A stretch of 5,389 nt of DNA from Bifidobacterium breve (lineage in GTDB: Bacteria > Actinomycetota > Actinomycetes > S36-B12): NCBI GenBank assembly GCA_945870085.1, contig CAMBQX010000123.1, forward strand, positions 1-5,389, written 5' to 3'. The stretch's first letter is position 1, and the number at the start of each line of letters is the position of its first letter. Positions 1-5,389 of the stretch are shown here, piece after piece. Made by a program: the position numbers and the translations under genes. Under the pieces are notes generated by a model. That model was not told where the DNA came from, made no database searches, and worked only from the letters and a program-made list of their open reading frames with translations.

Positions 1-96
1 CGAACTCTCGGTGGTCGTGCCGCTTGAACTACATGCGGCAAGTAGAAGTGTCGCAGCAGCAGTCGCTGCAACACCAATCAATGCACTCTTCTTCAT
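1..96 (-). CDS. Lipoprotein, N-terminal fragment (probable solute-binding protein of an uptake system)
   Basis: Thirty-two codons are visible from an ATG at 94-96 before the window ends, so the gene is partial at its 3' end. The peptide begins MKKSALIGVAATAAATLL, a classic type II signal peptide: two lysines, a hydrophobic Ala/Leu stretch, then the lipobox L19-A20-A21-C22. The following SSSGTTTESS is the usual flexible Ser/Thr linker. Cys22 should be lipidated, placing the protein on the outer face of the cytoplasmic membrane. A strong AAGGAGA ribosome site precedes the ATG. It lies 55 bp downstream of hyuB on the same strand, and I see no terminator-like hairpin with a T-run in 97-151, so co-transcription with hyuAB is likely. 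The mature domain is outside the window. A substrate-binding protein for an ABC transporter is the best guess from position alone; the signal peptide itself is certain, the function is inferred. Confidence 0.85.
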   Translation of the reverse strand, partial: MKKSALIGVAATAAATLLLAACSSSGTTTESS

Positions 97-100
97 TACT

Positions 101-107
101 TCTCCTT
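101..107 (-). promoter_or_regulatory. Ribosome binding site of the lipoprotein gene
   Basis: On the minus strand the bases read AAGGAGA, followed by AGTA and the ATG at 96. The GGAG core is about 5 nt from the start codon. It is a strong site and supports a real gene at the window edge although only 96 bases are present. Confidence 0.8.
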
Positions 108-151
108 TAAATGGGTGAACCATGCACTATCTCCGAACCCCGTTGCTGTTC

Positions 152-2137
152 TTAGGCCGGGGCCTTCCAATATTCGACCGAGCGCTTTCGCAGAAGTTCG
201 CGAAATTGCCTTGTCGTTTTCGGGAATAACTCCCCGGTACCCCAGTCGACGATAACGCCGTACTGGCGAATCAGATCGAGGTCACTGAGTTCACCTGAGC
301 GATAGCGCTCGGCGATCTCCTGTGCATCCTCAGAAAGCCAAGACGTCCTCTTGGCGGCGATACTTACGCGCATCGATTTGGTGGCTTCCTCATCTACTTC
401 ATACTCATCCAGGTCAGCGTCAATCTCGGTCACCACCACCCCGTAATCAATTGCGGCCCGCGTGATCGACACGTATGCATCAATAACATCCTCAAGTACT
501 TCGGCTGCGGGCCGCAATAGCGGATCCCCGTAGCCCCCGCCCCCTGCCGACGGCCGGGTAAACGTATCGCCATTTTGAATCGGCACGTTCGAGAAAACCG
601 CTCCTAGGTATTTTTCACCCTCGAGTCCCTTGTTCATCCACACGCCATGGGGGGTAGACGGTAGACCCCCGGAGATGCCCCACGCCACATTGCGTGACCG
701 GTCACAGCAATAAGACATGACCGAGCGTTCAGAGTTCGTCAGCATTCCGCCCTTTTCGACTCCGCAGCCCCCGCGGTAGCGCCCCGGCCCGCCCGAGTCG
801 GTGACGATCTCATGCTTGGAGGTGATAACTGGCGTCAGGCGTTCTTGGCCTTCAAATGGTTGCACCGCGAGGCCCACGCCGAATAGCGGCGAAGTGCAGT
901 TCGCGCCATCCTTGCCGTTTCTACCGCCCCAACCACCGACCATCCAGTCATACCACATGAAGTAGGGCTTATTTTCGGTGCGCGCATCACGCCCGCCAAT
1001 AAGCAAGTACTCAAGGTTGAAAGAACACGCAATGGCCCGCTCAGGCATGATTCCGGACCAAAGTTCGAAAATCGCGCTCATGATCTTCTCGTAAGGACCC
1101 GAGCAGAAACCGGTTACCGCTATCGGCCAGCCGGCATTTACCACGGTGCCTTCGGGACCGAGATCACAAGTTATCGCCCGATAAAAACCGGAATTGAGCG
1201 GAATGTCCGGGAAAAATGTCTTTGTTCCGGCAACTACCCCTGAAAATGAGGCACCAAAGCCCGAATTCAAGAAACTTGAGACCGCCGGTGCCGACTTTGA
1301 CAGGTCGTAGTGGATCTGATCACCGGTAATTGTCATTCGAACATTTACCGGGATGAGGCCTTCACCAAATGCCGGGTCGAAGTCAATGTAATCGGATGTC
1401 TCCCACTCACCATCGGGAAGTTCTGAAATTCGCTTGCGGGTTAGCCGCTCTACGTAATCTTGAACCTCCTCAAATGCAGTGACGATTGTGTCCTTCCCGT
1501 ATTTATCAACAAGTCGATGGATATCACGCTCGCATACCCCGGTGGCCTCTGCCTGGGCATGCATGTCACCCAAGTTTGCCTCTGCCGCACGAGTGTTAGC
1601 AACAATCAACTCGGCGACATCCTGACGGAAGACACCACGATCCCAAAGCTTGACCGGCACCATGCGAAAACCTTCGCCAAAATGCTCCTTGGCGTTAACG
1701 TCAAAGGAACCAGGCACCGTGCCACCAACATCGGACCAGTGACCCATCGACATTGCGAAGGCAATTAACTCGTCCTCGGAGAAGATTGGGCGCACGATCC
1801 GAACGTCATTGAAATGAGTACCACCCGAATATGGATCATTCACGCCAAAAATATCTCCCGGGTGAATATCACCGTCGAATCTCTTCAAAATTGCTTGGGC
1901 TCCGAAATGCAGCGTGCCTACGTGCACAGCGACATCTTGACTGCCTTGCATAACAGTGTTGCCCTTTGCGTCAACCAACGCGCAGGAGAAGTCACGTGCA
2001 TAAATGACGAATGAGTGGCAGGTGCGCAAAATCTGCTCGCTCATCAGGTCGACCGATGTCGTGAAGGAGTTCTTCAAGACCTCAAAAGTCACCGGATCCA
2101 GCACAGTCTTTTGTTTGGGCTCGATTGTTGTCGTCAC
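152..2137 (-). CDS. hyuB: Hydantoinase B/oxoprolinase family subunit (HyuB-like)
   Basis: Predicted cytoplasmic partner of HyuA in an ATP-dependent enzyme of the hydantoinase/oxoprolinase family, which includes N-methylhydantoinase, 5-oxoprolinase, caprolactamase and the acetone/acetophenone carboxylases. Family signatures appear in order: DPVTFEVLKN (14-23), RDFSCALVD (48-56), VHVGTLHFGAQAIL (71-84), GVNDPYSGGTHFNDV (98-112), MGHWSDVGGTVPGS (131-144), EGFRMVPVKLW (155-165), DLSKSAPAVSSFLNSG (278-293), LNSGFYRAI (314-322), GGWGGRNGKDG (401-411), GGPGRYRGG (449-457) and AGGGGYGDPLLR (531-542). D101, H108, D111, H133 and D136 are candidates for metal or substrate contacts. The 661 aa exceed many family members of about 510-590 aa; the extra length is a C-terminal segment after about residue 550, including RQYGVIVDWGTGELFPKT. 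The start is GTG at 2137, overlapping the hyuA stop by 4 bp (GTGA) behind a strong ribosome site, so translation is probably coupled. Family is certain, substrate unknown. Confidence 0.95.
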   Translation of the reverse strand: MTTTIEPKQKTVLDPVTFEVLKNSFTTSVDLMSEQILRTCHSFVIYARDFSCALVDAKGNTVMQGSQDVAVHVGTLHFGAQAILKRFDGDIHPGDIFGVNDPYSGGTHFNDVRIVRPIFSEDELIAFAMSMGHWSDVGGTVPGSFDVNAKEHFGEGFRMVPVKLWDRGVFRQDVAELIVANTRAAEANLGDMHAQAEATGVCERDIHRLVDKYGKDTIVTAFEEVQDYVERLTRKRISELPDGEWETSDYIDFDPAFGEGLIPVNVRMTITGDQIHYDLSKSAPAVSSFLNSGFGASFSGVVAGTKTFFPDIPLNSGFYRAITCDLGPEGTVVNAGWPIAVTGFCSGPYEKIMSAIFELWSGIMPERAIACSFNLEYLLIGGRDARTENKPYFMWYDWMVGGWGGRNGKDGANCTSPLFGVGLAVQPFEGQERLTPVITSKHEIVTDSGGPGRYRGGCGVEKGGMLTNSERSVMSYCCDRSRNVAWGISGGLPSTPHGVWMNKGLEGEKYLGAVFSNVPIQNGDTFTRPSAGGGGYGDPLLRPAAEVLEDVIDAYVSITRAAIDYGVVVTEIDADLDEYEVDEEATKSMRVSIAAKRTSWLSEDAQEIAERYRSGELSDLDLIRQYGVIVDWGTGELFPKTTRQFRELLRKRSVEYWKAPA

Positions 2138-4191
2138 GCCGATACCTCCTCAATTTGGATCAGAATGTTCCAGTTCGCATCTATCTTCCACGAGGTATGC
2201 GGGGGCACCACCGTTGTCGAGTCAAGTTGATCGATAACCGCCGGGCCTCGAGCCCCCATGCCAGGCAGTAATTCAGCTCTCTCATAAACCGGGGTGGCAA
2301 TTGGAACAGCGCTGCCAATGCCTTCGGCCTCGAACCACACTTCACGAACAGACTTGGGCACCGGCAACTCCGCAAACACCGGGTCTTGCTTAGCTAACTT
2401 GGGCTTCGGGGTTAGACCGATCGCGCGCAGCCCCAGTTGGTAGATCTCGATTGGCGCGTCCTCACGGCTGTAGGAAAACTCCCGGGCATGCTCGCGATGG
2501 AATCGCGCAACGGCTTCGCCAAGCGCCTCGCTACCTGTCCCGACGGCTACTGTGAGTGAACGCCACTGCCCCAGATAGCGCATTGCCGCGGTTCGCTCAA
2601 GAAGCACGTGATCAGGGGTCACACCCTCAAGTTTCAGATGCGCCGAAGCTTCCGCCTCCATCGTTTTATATAGGCCTTCCATCTCCGCTGGATCGGCAGC
2701 AGCGAGTGACTTTTGATACATGACCGACAAGTCATGACGAATATCGACCAGCAAGCACCCGAGCGCAGAAGTCACACCGGGGTTGGGTGGGACCAAGACG
2801 GTTGGAATTGAGAGTTCACGAGCTAACGCTGCACCGTGCAGCGCCCCGGCACCACCAAAGGCAACTAGCGCGAACTCCCTAGGGTCGTAACCGCGGCGAA
2901 TGGAAACCAGCCGAACCGCATCGGCCATATTCGCATTGGCGACTTTGACCACCGCCATTGCCGCATCTTCAACACTCATGTTAAACGGCTTAGCTACTCC
3001 ACGATCTATCGCAGAACGCGCCTTTTCAGCGGACAATGTCATGGCACCTCCGACCAGAGAGGTTCCGAGGCGATTCAGCACCACATTGGCATCGGTGTTT
3101 GTTGGCTCAATGCCGCCAGTGTCGTAGCAGGCCGGGCCGGGGCTGGCTCCTGCTGATTGGGGACCGTTGCGAAGTGAACCGGCCGGGTCGATCCAAGCCA
3201 GTGAACCGCCGCCCGCTCCGATAGTCATCACTTCGATACTCGGGAAACAAATTGGGTATCCATATTCAACCGACCATTCCTTTGTTACCCGGACTTCACC
3301 CCCGAACACCAAAGTTATATCGGTACTGGTGCCGCCCATGTCTAATCCAATTGCATTGGGATACCCAGCTTCTGTCGCCAAATGACGGCAGGCGATAGCG
3401 CCAGCCGCTATCCCCGAAGCTGCTATTCGGGCGGCGTATTTCTGCACCATTCGAGGTGTCATTGAACCGCCCCCTGAATGCAGCAGCAGCAGATCGCCCT
3501 CGTAGCCACCAATTTTCAGATTGGAGCTCAATTCGGCAACGTAATCACCGACAAGCGGGGCCAGTACCGCATTAGCCACCGTAGTATTAAATCGATCGTG
3601 CTCGAAAATCTCCGGAAGAACTTCACTGGATGTAGAAATTCGCACTCCCGGCAACTCTTCGGTCAGGATCTCTTTCATTCTCTTTTCGTGCGCACCATTG
3701 GCATATGAGTTCGCAAAACACACCGCAACCGTCTTTATGCCCTTCTTGCGAAGTCGAGCCGCAAGCGCACGTGCTTCGCCTTCGTCCAAGGCCTCTAACT
3801 CATTACCCTCAAAGTCAATTCGCTCGGTGACGTCATACCGATCGCGCCGGCGTATATATGGGCCAGCGACATCCTTATAAGCGTCCCAAAGATCATTCTT
3901 GGTGCCGTCACGAATTTCGATTACATCCCTGAAGCCTTTTGTGGTGACCATTGCTGCCGGCGGAAACTTGCGGGTAATAAGTGCATTTGTGGCAACCGTG
4001 GTGCCATGGCTAAATAGCACTACGTCCTTTAGGTCAACACCAACCGAAGCTGCCGCTTGCAGCACTGCGCGCCCGGGGTCATCGGGGGTGGAGGCAACCT
4101 TGCCGACCCGGATCTGGCCCGTGTCATCATCCAAGACGAAAATATCGGTAAAGGTACCGCCGGTGTCAACAGCAACGCGAAGCGATCCCAA
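2134..4191 (-). CDS. hyuA: Hydantoinase A family ATPase subunit (HyuA-like)
   Basis: Predicted ATP-binding subunit of the HyuAB enzyme, with the ASKHA (actin/Hsp70/sugar kinase) fold typical of the family. Numbering from the TTG at 4191 (685 aa): RVAVDTGGTFTDIFVL (5-20) is the first phosphate-binding loop and opens the Hydant_A N-terminal domain; SHGTTVATNALITRK (61-75); GLDMGGTSTDITLV (282-295) is the second nucleotide loop in the central Hydantoinase_A domain; IGAGGGSLAWIDP (324-336) and SPGPACYDTGG (350-360); TNTDANVVLNRLG (364-376); FGGAGALHGAALARELSI (445-462); PNPGVTSALGCLLVDIRHD (469-487); the rest is the C-terminal domain. The frame stays open up to an ATG at 4290, but the extra 33 residues show no family similarity and no ribosome site precedes that ATG. 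The TTG has AGGGGA 6 nt upstream and gives the usual length near 690 aa. Expected upstream partner of hyuB in one operon, divergent from a PucR-like regulator. Substrate not determined. Confidence 0.95.
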   Translation of the reverse strand: MGSLRVAVDTGGTFTDIFVLDDDTGQIRVGKVASTPDDPGRAVLQAAASVGVDLKDVVLFSHGTTVATNALITRKFPPAAMVTTKGFRDVIEIRDGTKNDLWDAYKDVAGPYIRRRDRYDVTERIDFEGNELEALDEGEARALAARLRKKGIKTVAVCFANSYANGAHEKRMKEILTEELPGVRISTSSEVLPEIFEHDRFNTTVANAVLAPLVGDYVAELSSNLKIGGYEGDLLLLHSGGGSMTPRMVQKYAARIAASGIAAGAIACRHLATEAGYPNAIGLDMGGTSTDITLVFGGEVRVTKEWSVEYGYPICFPSIEVMTIGAGGGSLAWIDPAGSLRNGPQSAGASPGPACYDTGGIEPTNTDANVVLNRLGTSLVGGAMTLSAEKARSAIDRGVAKPFNMSVEDAAMAVVKVANANMADAVRLVSIRRGYDPREFALVAFGGAGALHGAALARELSIPTVLVPPNPGVTSALGCLLVDIRHDLSVMYQKSLAAADPAEMEGLYKTMEAEASAHLKLEGVTPDHVLLERTAAMRYLGQWRSLTVAVGTGSEALGEAVARFHREHAREFSYSREDAPIEIYQLGLRAIGLTPKPKLAKQDPVFAELPVPKSVREVWFEAEGIGSAVPIATPVYERAELLPGMGARGPAVIDQLDSTTVVPPHTSWKIDANWNILIQIEEVSA
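2144..2150 (-). promoter_or_regulatory. Ribosome binding site of hyuB, inside the end of hyuA
   Basis: The minus strand reads AGGAGGT, then ATCGGC, then GTG at 2137. The near-consensus site with a 6-nt spacer decides the GTG start. It encodes part of the C-terminal EEVSA of HyuA, so hyuB initiation is embedded in the hyuA reading frame, favouring balanced synthesis of the two subunits. Confidence 0.85.
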
Positions 4192-4197
4192 CGCAAA

Positions 4198-4203
4198 TCC
4201 CCT
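4198..4203 (-). promoter_or_regulatory. Ribosome binding site that sets the TTG start of hyuA
   Basis: The minus strand reads AGGGGA, then TTTGCG, then TTG at 4191. The 6-nt spacing is normal. It supports the TTG over the ATG at 4290, whose upstream sequence is A-rich without a purine-rich GGAG-type site. The 11-bp tandem repeat lies directly upstream of this site. Confidence 0.65.
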
Positions 4204-4225
4204 AACAAGAGACGAACAAGAGACG
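4204..4225. repeat. Perfect 11-bp tandem direct repeat ahead of hyuA
   Basis: On the plus strand AACAAGAGACG occurs twice with no gap (4204-4214 and 4215-4225), and the pattern continues for two more bases (AA). On the minus strand this is CGTCTCTTGTT twice, directly upstream of the hyuA ribosome site. The period is close to one helical turn, so two protein molecules could bind the same face of the DNA. Operator half-sites, or simple slippage in an untranslated leader, are both possible. Confidence 0.85.
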
Positions 4226-4226
4226 A

Positions 4227-4232
4227 AATATA
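4227..4232 (-). promoter_or_regulatory. Alternative -10-like element (TATATT) for hyuA
   Basis: The minus strand reads TATATT, five of six matches to TATAAT. The best -35-like hexamer upstream is TTGCCA, but it is only 14 bp away, shorter than usual. If used, transcription would begin inside the tandem repeat and leave a leader of about 30 nt. It competes with the TTGCTT/TACTTT pair at 4251-4279 as the promoter call. Confidence 0.3.
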
Positions 4233-4250
4233 GATTTTTCAGATGGTGGC

Positions 4251-4279
4251 AAAGTAGCCCCAGCCGCACCAGGAAGCAA
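4251..4279 (-). promoter_or_regulatory. Candidate sigma70-type promoter of the hyuAB operon
   Basis: On the minus strand TTGCTT (4279-4274) is followed after exactly 17 bp by TACTTT (4256-4251), which fits TANNNT. A start near 4244 would give a leader of roughly 50 nt before the TTG, carrying the tandem repeat and the ribosome site. The hexamers match consensus only moderately, and the choice between this and the TATATT element is open. Confidence 0.4.
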
Positions 4280-4285
4280 TTGACA
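4280..4285 (+). promoter_or_regulatory. Consensus -35 hexamer (TTGACA) facing the PucR-like gene
   Basis: The plus strand has an exact TTGACA. It directly abuts the reverse-strand TTGCTT at 4274-4279, giving a back-to-back -35 arrangement. No good -10 lies 16-18 bp downstream; AAGACT at 4305-4310 (19-bp spacer) is the nearest and is poor. It is therefore only a partial promoter call for the regulator gene. Confidence 0.3.
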
Positions 4286-4300
4286 AACATACGTATTTTT
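4285..4300. repeat. Imperfect palindrome centred on ATACGTAT
   Basis: ATACGTAT at 4289-4296 is a perfect 8-bp palindrome. Counting outward to 4285-4300, seven of eight base pairs are symmetric, with a mismatch at 4288/4297. It lies immediately downstream of the plus-strand TTGACA in the divergent promoter region, a position suited to a dimeric regulator, but A/T runs make chance symmetry easy. Confidence 0.4.
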
Positions 4301-4309
4301 TGCGAAGAC

Positions 4310-4326
4310 TTTGGAGTTTCTCCAAA
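4310..4326. repeat. Perfect 7-bp inverted repeat, possible operator
   Basis: TTTGGAG (4310-4316) and CTCCAAA (4320-4326) are exact reverse complements separated by TTT. It is 81 bp upstream of the regulator start and 118 bp upstream of hyuA. No T-run follows, so it is not a terminator. It could be an operator for the regulator or a short leader hairpin. Left-flank bases CTTTGG resemble the core of the B. subtilis PucR box as I recall it (CNTTGG), though the rest does not match well. Confidence 0.45.
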
Positions 4327-4407
4327 TGCTGATACCCTTAGGCGCTTTCATGAGGCAGAAAGTGGCAGTAAGTCGCCGGCTGAATCGAAAAGTTAGGTTA
4401 GATACTT

Positions 4408-5389
4408 GTGGCTGTTACAAAATCGTTACCGACCTCCGGCGTGGAAATAAACCTGACCATTGGCGACCTAATAGCCCTAACCGGCCTCACCCCACTTCCG
4501 GGGCCTACCCCCGACAAACTCGAAACCGACCTCCTGCGAGTTGTCACGGGGGCTTGCATAATCGAGCGCCCCGGGGCGGTGGAGCAACTCGAACCTGGGT
4601 GGCTGGCGGTAACCGAAGGCAGTGGATTTCCCATCGCCGGGTTTACCGACCCAATCTCCAGGGACTTCATTCGGCAACTAGATATTCGCGGAGCCGCTGG
4701 CCTCGTGGTCCGACTGGGTCGCGGCTGGGATGCCGTGCCGGTCGCGATGGTCGATGAGGCCCAGCACCTATTCCTGCCCATCTTCACCCTGCCAGGCGAT
4801 GAAACCCCGGCCACGCTCCTAAGGCTGGTACACCAGGCGGTGGGGCAGCAGGAGATTGCAGTTCTCAGCCGGGCCTTGAGCGTGCAAACCGAGCTGATCG
4901 ATGCGCTTACCTACCCAGATGTTGAACGTGAACTCATCAACCGACTGTCAACTCGCCTCGGGGTATCGGCAATTTTGTATGACTCAACCAGAAATGTGCG
5001 GGCAAGTCAGGGGGAAGCACCCGTACACCTAATTCGAGATCGAATTAGGTCCGATACTGATACCGAGACGAATTTCGTGGTGGGGCGCTGGGAAGTCTCG
5101 GTAGCTCCGATTTCGGTTCCCGCCGGAACCTACTGGCTGGCACTTGCCTGGCACGAATCCATTGAACTCTCCCATGAAATCATCCGCTCCACCCGATACG
5201 CACTGCAGCAGCTACTCAGGGCTCACTTGACAACGCAACAAAACTCAAAGCGCCATGACTTGATACAAAGAGCTGAATTATTAGCGGAAATTATTGACGG
5301 CTTAACCTCTGCCAGGCTTGCGCGCCTGGGAGATAGACTCGTGCTTCTTCATTTTCCCCGAGATGGTTCATTTCAAATCCATGCGATGC
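4408..5389 (+). CDS. PucR-family transcriptional regulator, N-terminal part (no stop in window)
   Basis: A single open frame of 327 codons runs off the right edge. The N-terminal PucR-type ligand/sensing domain covers about residues 16-130: LTIGDLIALTGL (16-27), WLAVTEGSGFP (65-75, the family's 'elvlTtG' position), and GAAGLVVRLGRGWDAVP (95-111) followed by EAQHLFLPIFTLP. A helical segment (QQEIAVLSRALSVQTELIDALTY) leads into a CdaR/GAF-like region (NRLSTRLGVSAILYDSTRNVRASQG), and RAELLAEIIDGLTSARLARLG starts the segment before the expected C-terminal helix-turn-helix, which lies outside. The start is GTG at 4408: an in-frame TAG at 4399-4401 excludes anything earlier, and the next GTG at 4441 has no ribosome site and trims the domain. 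The ribosome site is weak (TAGG, 10 nt upstream); TAGGTT at 4394-4399 could instead serve a leaderless transcript. Divergence from hyuAB suggests it controls that operon. PucR relatives regulate purine, ureide and other nitrogen catabolism; the effector is unknown. Confidence 0.88.
   Translation, partial: MAVTKSLPTSGVEINLTIGDLIALTGLTPLPGPTPDKLETDLLRVVTGACIIERPGAVEQLEPGWLAVTEGSGFPIAGFTDPISRDFIRQLDIRGAAGLVVRLGRGWDAVPVAMVDEAQHLFLPIFTLPGDETPATLLRLVHQAVGQQEIAVLSRALSVQTELIDALTYPDVERELINRLSTRLGVSAILYDSTRNVRASQGEAPVHLIRDRIRSDTDTETNFVVGRWEVSVAPISVPAGTYWLALAWHESIELSHEIIRSTRYALQQLLRAHLTTQQNSKRHDLIQRAELLAEIIDGLTSARLARLGDRLVLLHFPRDGSFQIHAM
5027..5050. repeat. 24-bp near-perfect palindrome inside the regulator gene
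   Basis: The arm ACCTAATTCGA (5027-5037) is the exact reverse complement of 5040-5050, with only GA at the centre. As RNA it could form a 10-bp stem with an AGAT loop. It falls in the coding frame and encodes the end of VHL followed by IRDRIR. No U-run follows, so it is not an intrinsic terminator. It lies well inside a gene, which makes a role as an ordinary operator less obvious. Confidence 0.85.

Noticed and set aside
97..151. Terminator between hyuB and the lipoprotein gene
   Set aside because: Only 4-bp GAAC/GTTC type pairing is visible and there is no T-run on the minus strand, so read-through is the simpler reading.
1460..1768. 102-aa open frame on the plus strand inside hyuB
   Set aside because: Opposite-strand shadow of a conserved HyuB region (around GHWSDVGG and EGFRMVPVKLW); no ribosome site or family similarity seen.
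3478..3493. CAG-repeat run (GCAGCAGCAGCAG)
   Set aside because: Short triplet run encoding Leu codons of LLLLHSGG in HyuA on the minus strand; ordinary coding sequence rather than a separate repeat element.
152..4191. Acetone or acetophenone carboxylase identity for the HyuA/HyuB pair
   Set aside because: No gamma-type or other third subunit gene is visible between hyuB and the lipoprotein, HyuB is shorter than the roughly 770-aa acetone carboxylase alpha subunit as I recall it, and the PucR-type regulator points more to nitrogen-compound catabolism. Not fully excluded, because such a gene could lie outside the window.
4192..4290. N-terminal extension of HyuA from the ATG at 4290 (minus strand)
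   Set aside because: The extra 33 residues do not resemble the family N-terminus, no ribosome site precedes the ATG, and they would cover the best promoter and repeat signals. The TTG at 4191 has a correctly spaced AGGGGA.
3899..4396. 165-aa open frame on the plus strand
   Set aside because: It lies mostly antisense to the hyuA N-terminal region, where conserved ATPase motifs are encoded, and runs across the divergent promoter region. No domain is recognisable.
4398..4814. 138-aa open frame on the minus strand
   Set aside because: It is antisense to the PucR-like gene, whose plus-strand frame shows clear family motifs. The antisense protein has low-complexity Ser/Arg/Pro-rich composition and no recognisable domain.
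1..5389. Mobile elements, CRISPR arrays, tRNA or rRNA genes
   Set aside because: No transposase, integrase, spaced repeat array, tRNA cloverleaf or rRNA-like sequence was recognised on either strand.

Overview
The window reads as a piece of a bacterial chromosome, most likely an actinomycete (Actinomycetota) of moderate GC; the stretches I counted by eye range from about 43 to 63% GC. The pointers are a Cys-anchored lipoprotein of the LAAC-SSSG type, a PucR-family regulator, a hyuA/hyuB pair, and GTG/TTG starts on every gene except the lipoprotein. The lineage call is an inference and is weak at genus level.

Layout from left to right. (1) Positions 1-96, minus strand: the first 32 codons of a lipoprotein, cut by the window edge. 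Its signal peptide and lipobox are complete, so it is an exported membrane-anchored protein, most simply the solute-binding protein of an uptake system. (2) 152-2137, minus: a HyuB (hydantoinase B/oxoprolinase family) subunit of 661 aa. (3) 2134-4191, minus: a HyuA (hydantoinase A family, ASKHA-fold ATPase) subunit of 685 aa, starting at a TTG. Its TGA overlaps the GTG of hyuB in the sequence GTGA. (4) 4192-4407: a 216-bp divergent intergenic region with candidate promoters, an 11-bp perfect tandem repeat and small inverted repeats. (5) 4408-5389, plus: the N-terminal 327 codons of a PucR-type transcriptional regulator, running off the right edge before its DNA-binding domain.

Working model (inference): transcription runs hyuA -> hyuB -> lipoprotein as one operon, facing away from the PucR-like regulator, which probably controls it. 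HyuA and HyuB would form an ATP-dependent enzyme acting on a lactam, cyclic imide, hydantoin or 5-oxoproline-like compound, and the lipoprotein would help capture that compound or a related one outside the cell. A carboxylase-type reaction is the alternative, but no gamma-type subunit gene is seen between hyuB and the lipoprotein. The substrate cannot be read from this window.

The protein content is a fairly ordinary catabolic locus. The less ordinary signals are at DNA level: the tandem repeat just ahead of hyuA, the clustered symmetry elements in the divergent promoter region, and a 24-bp near-perfect palindrome inside the regulator's coding region.
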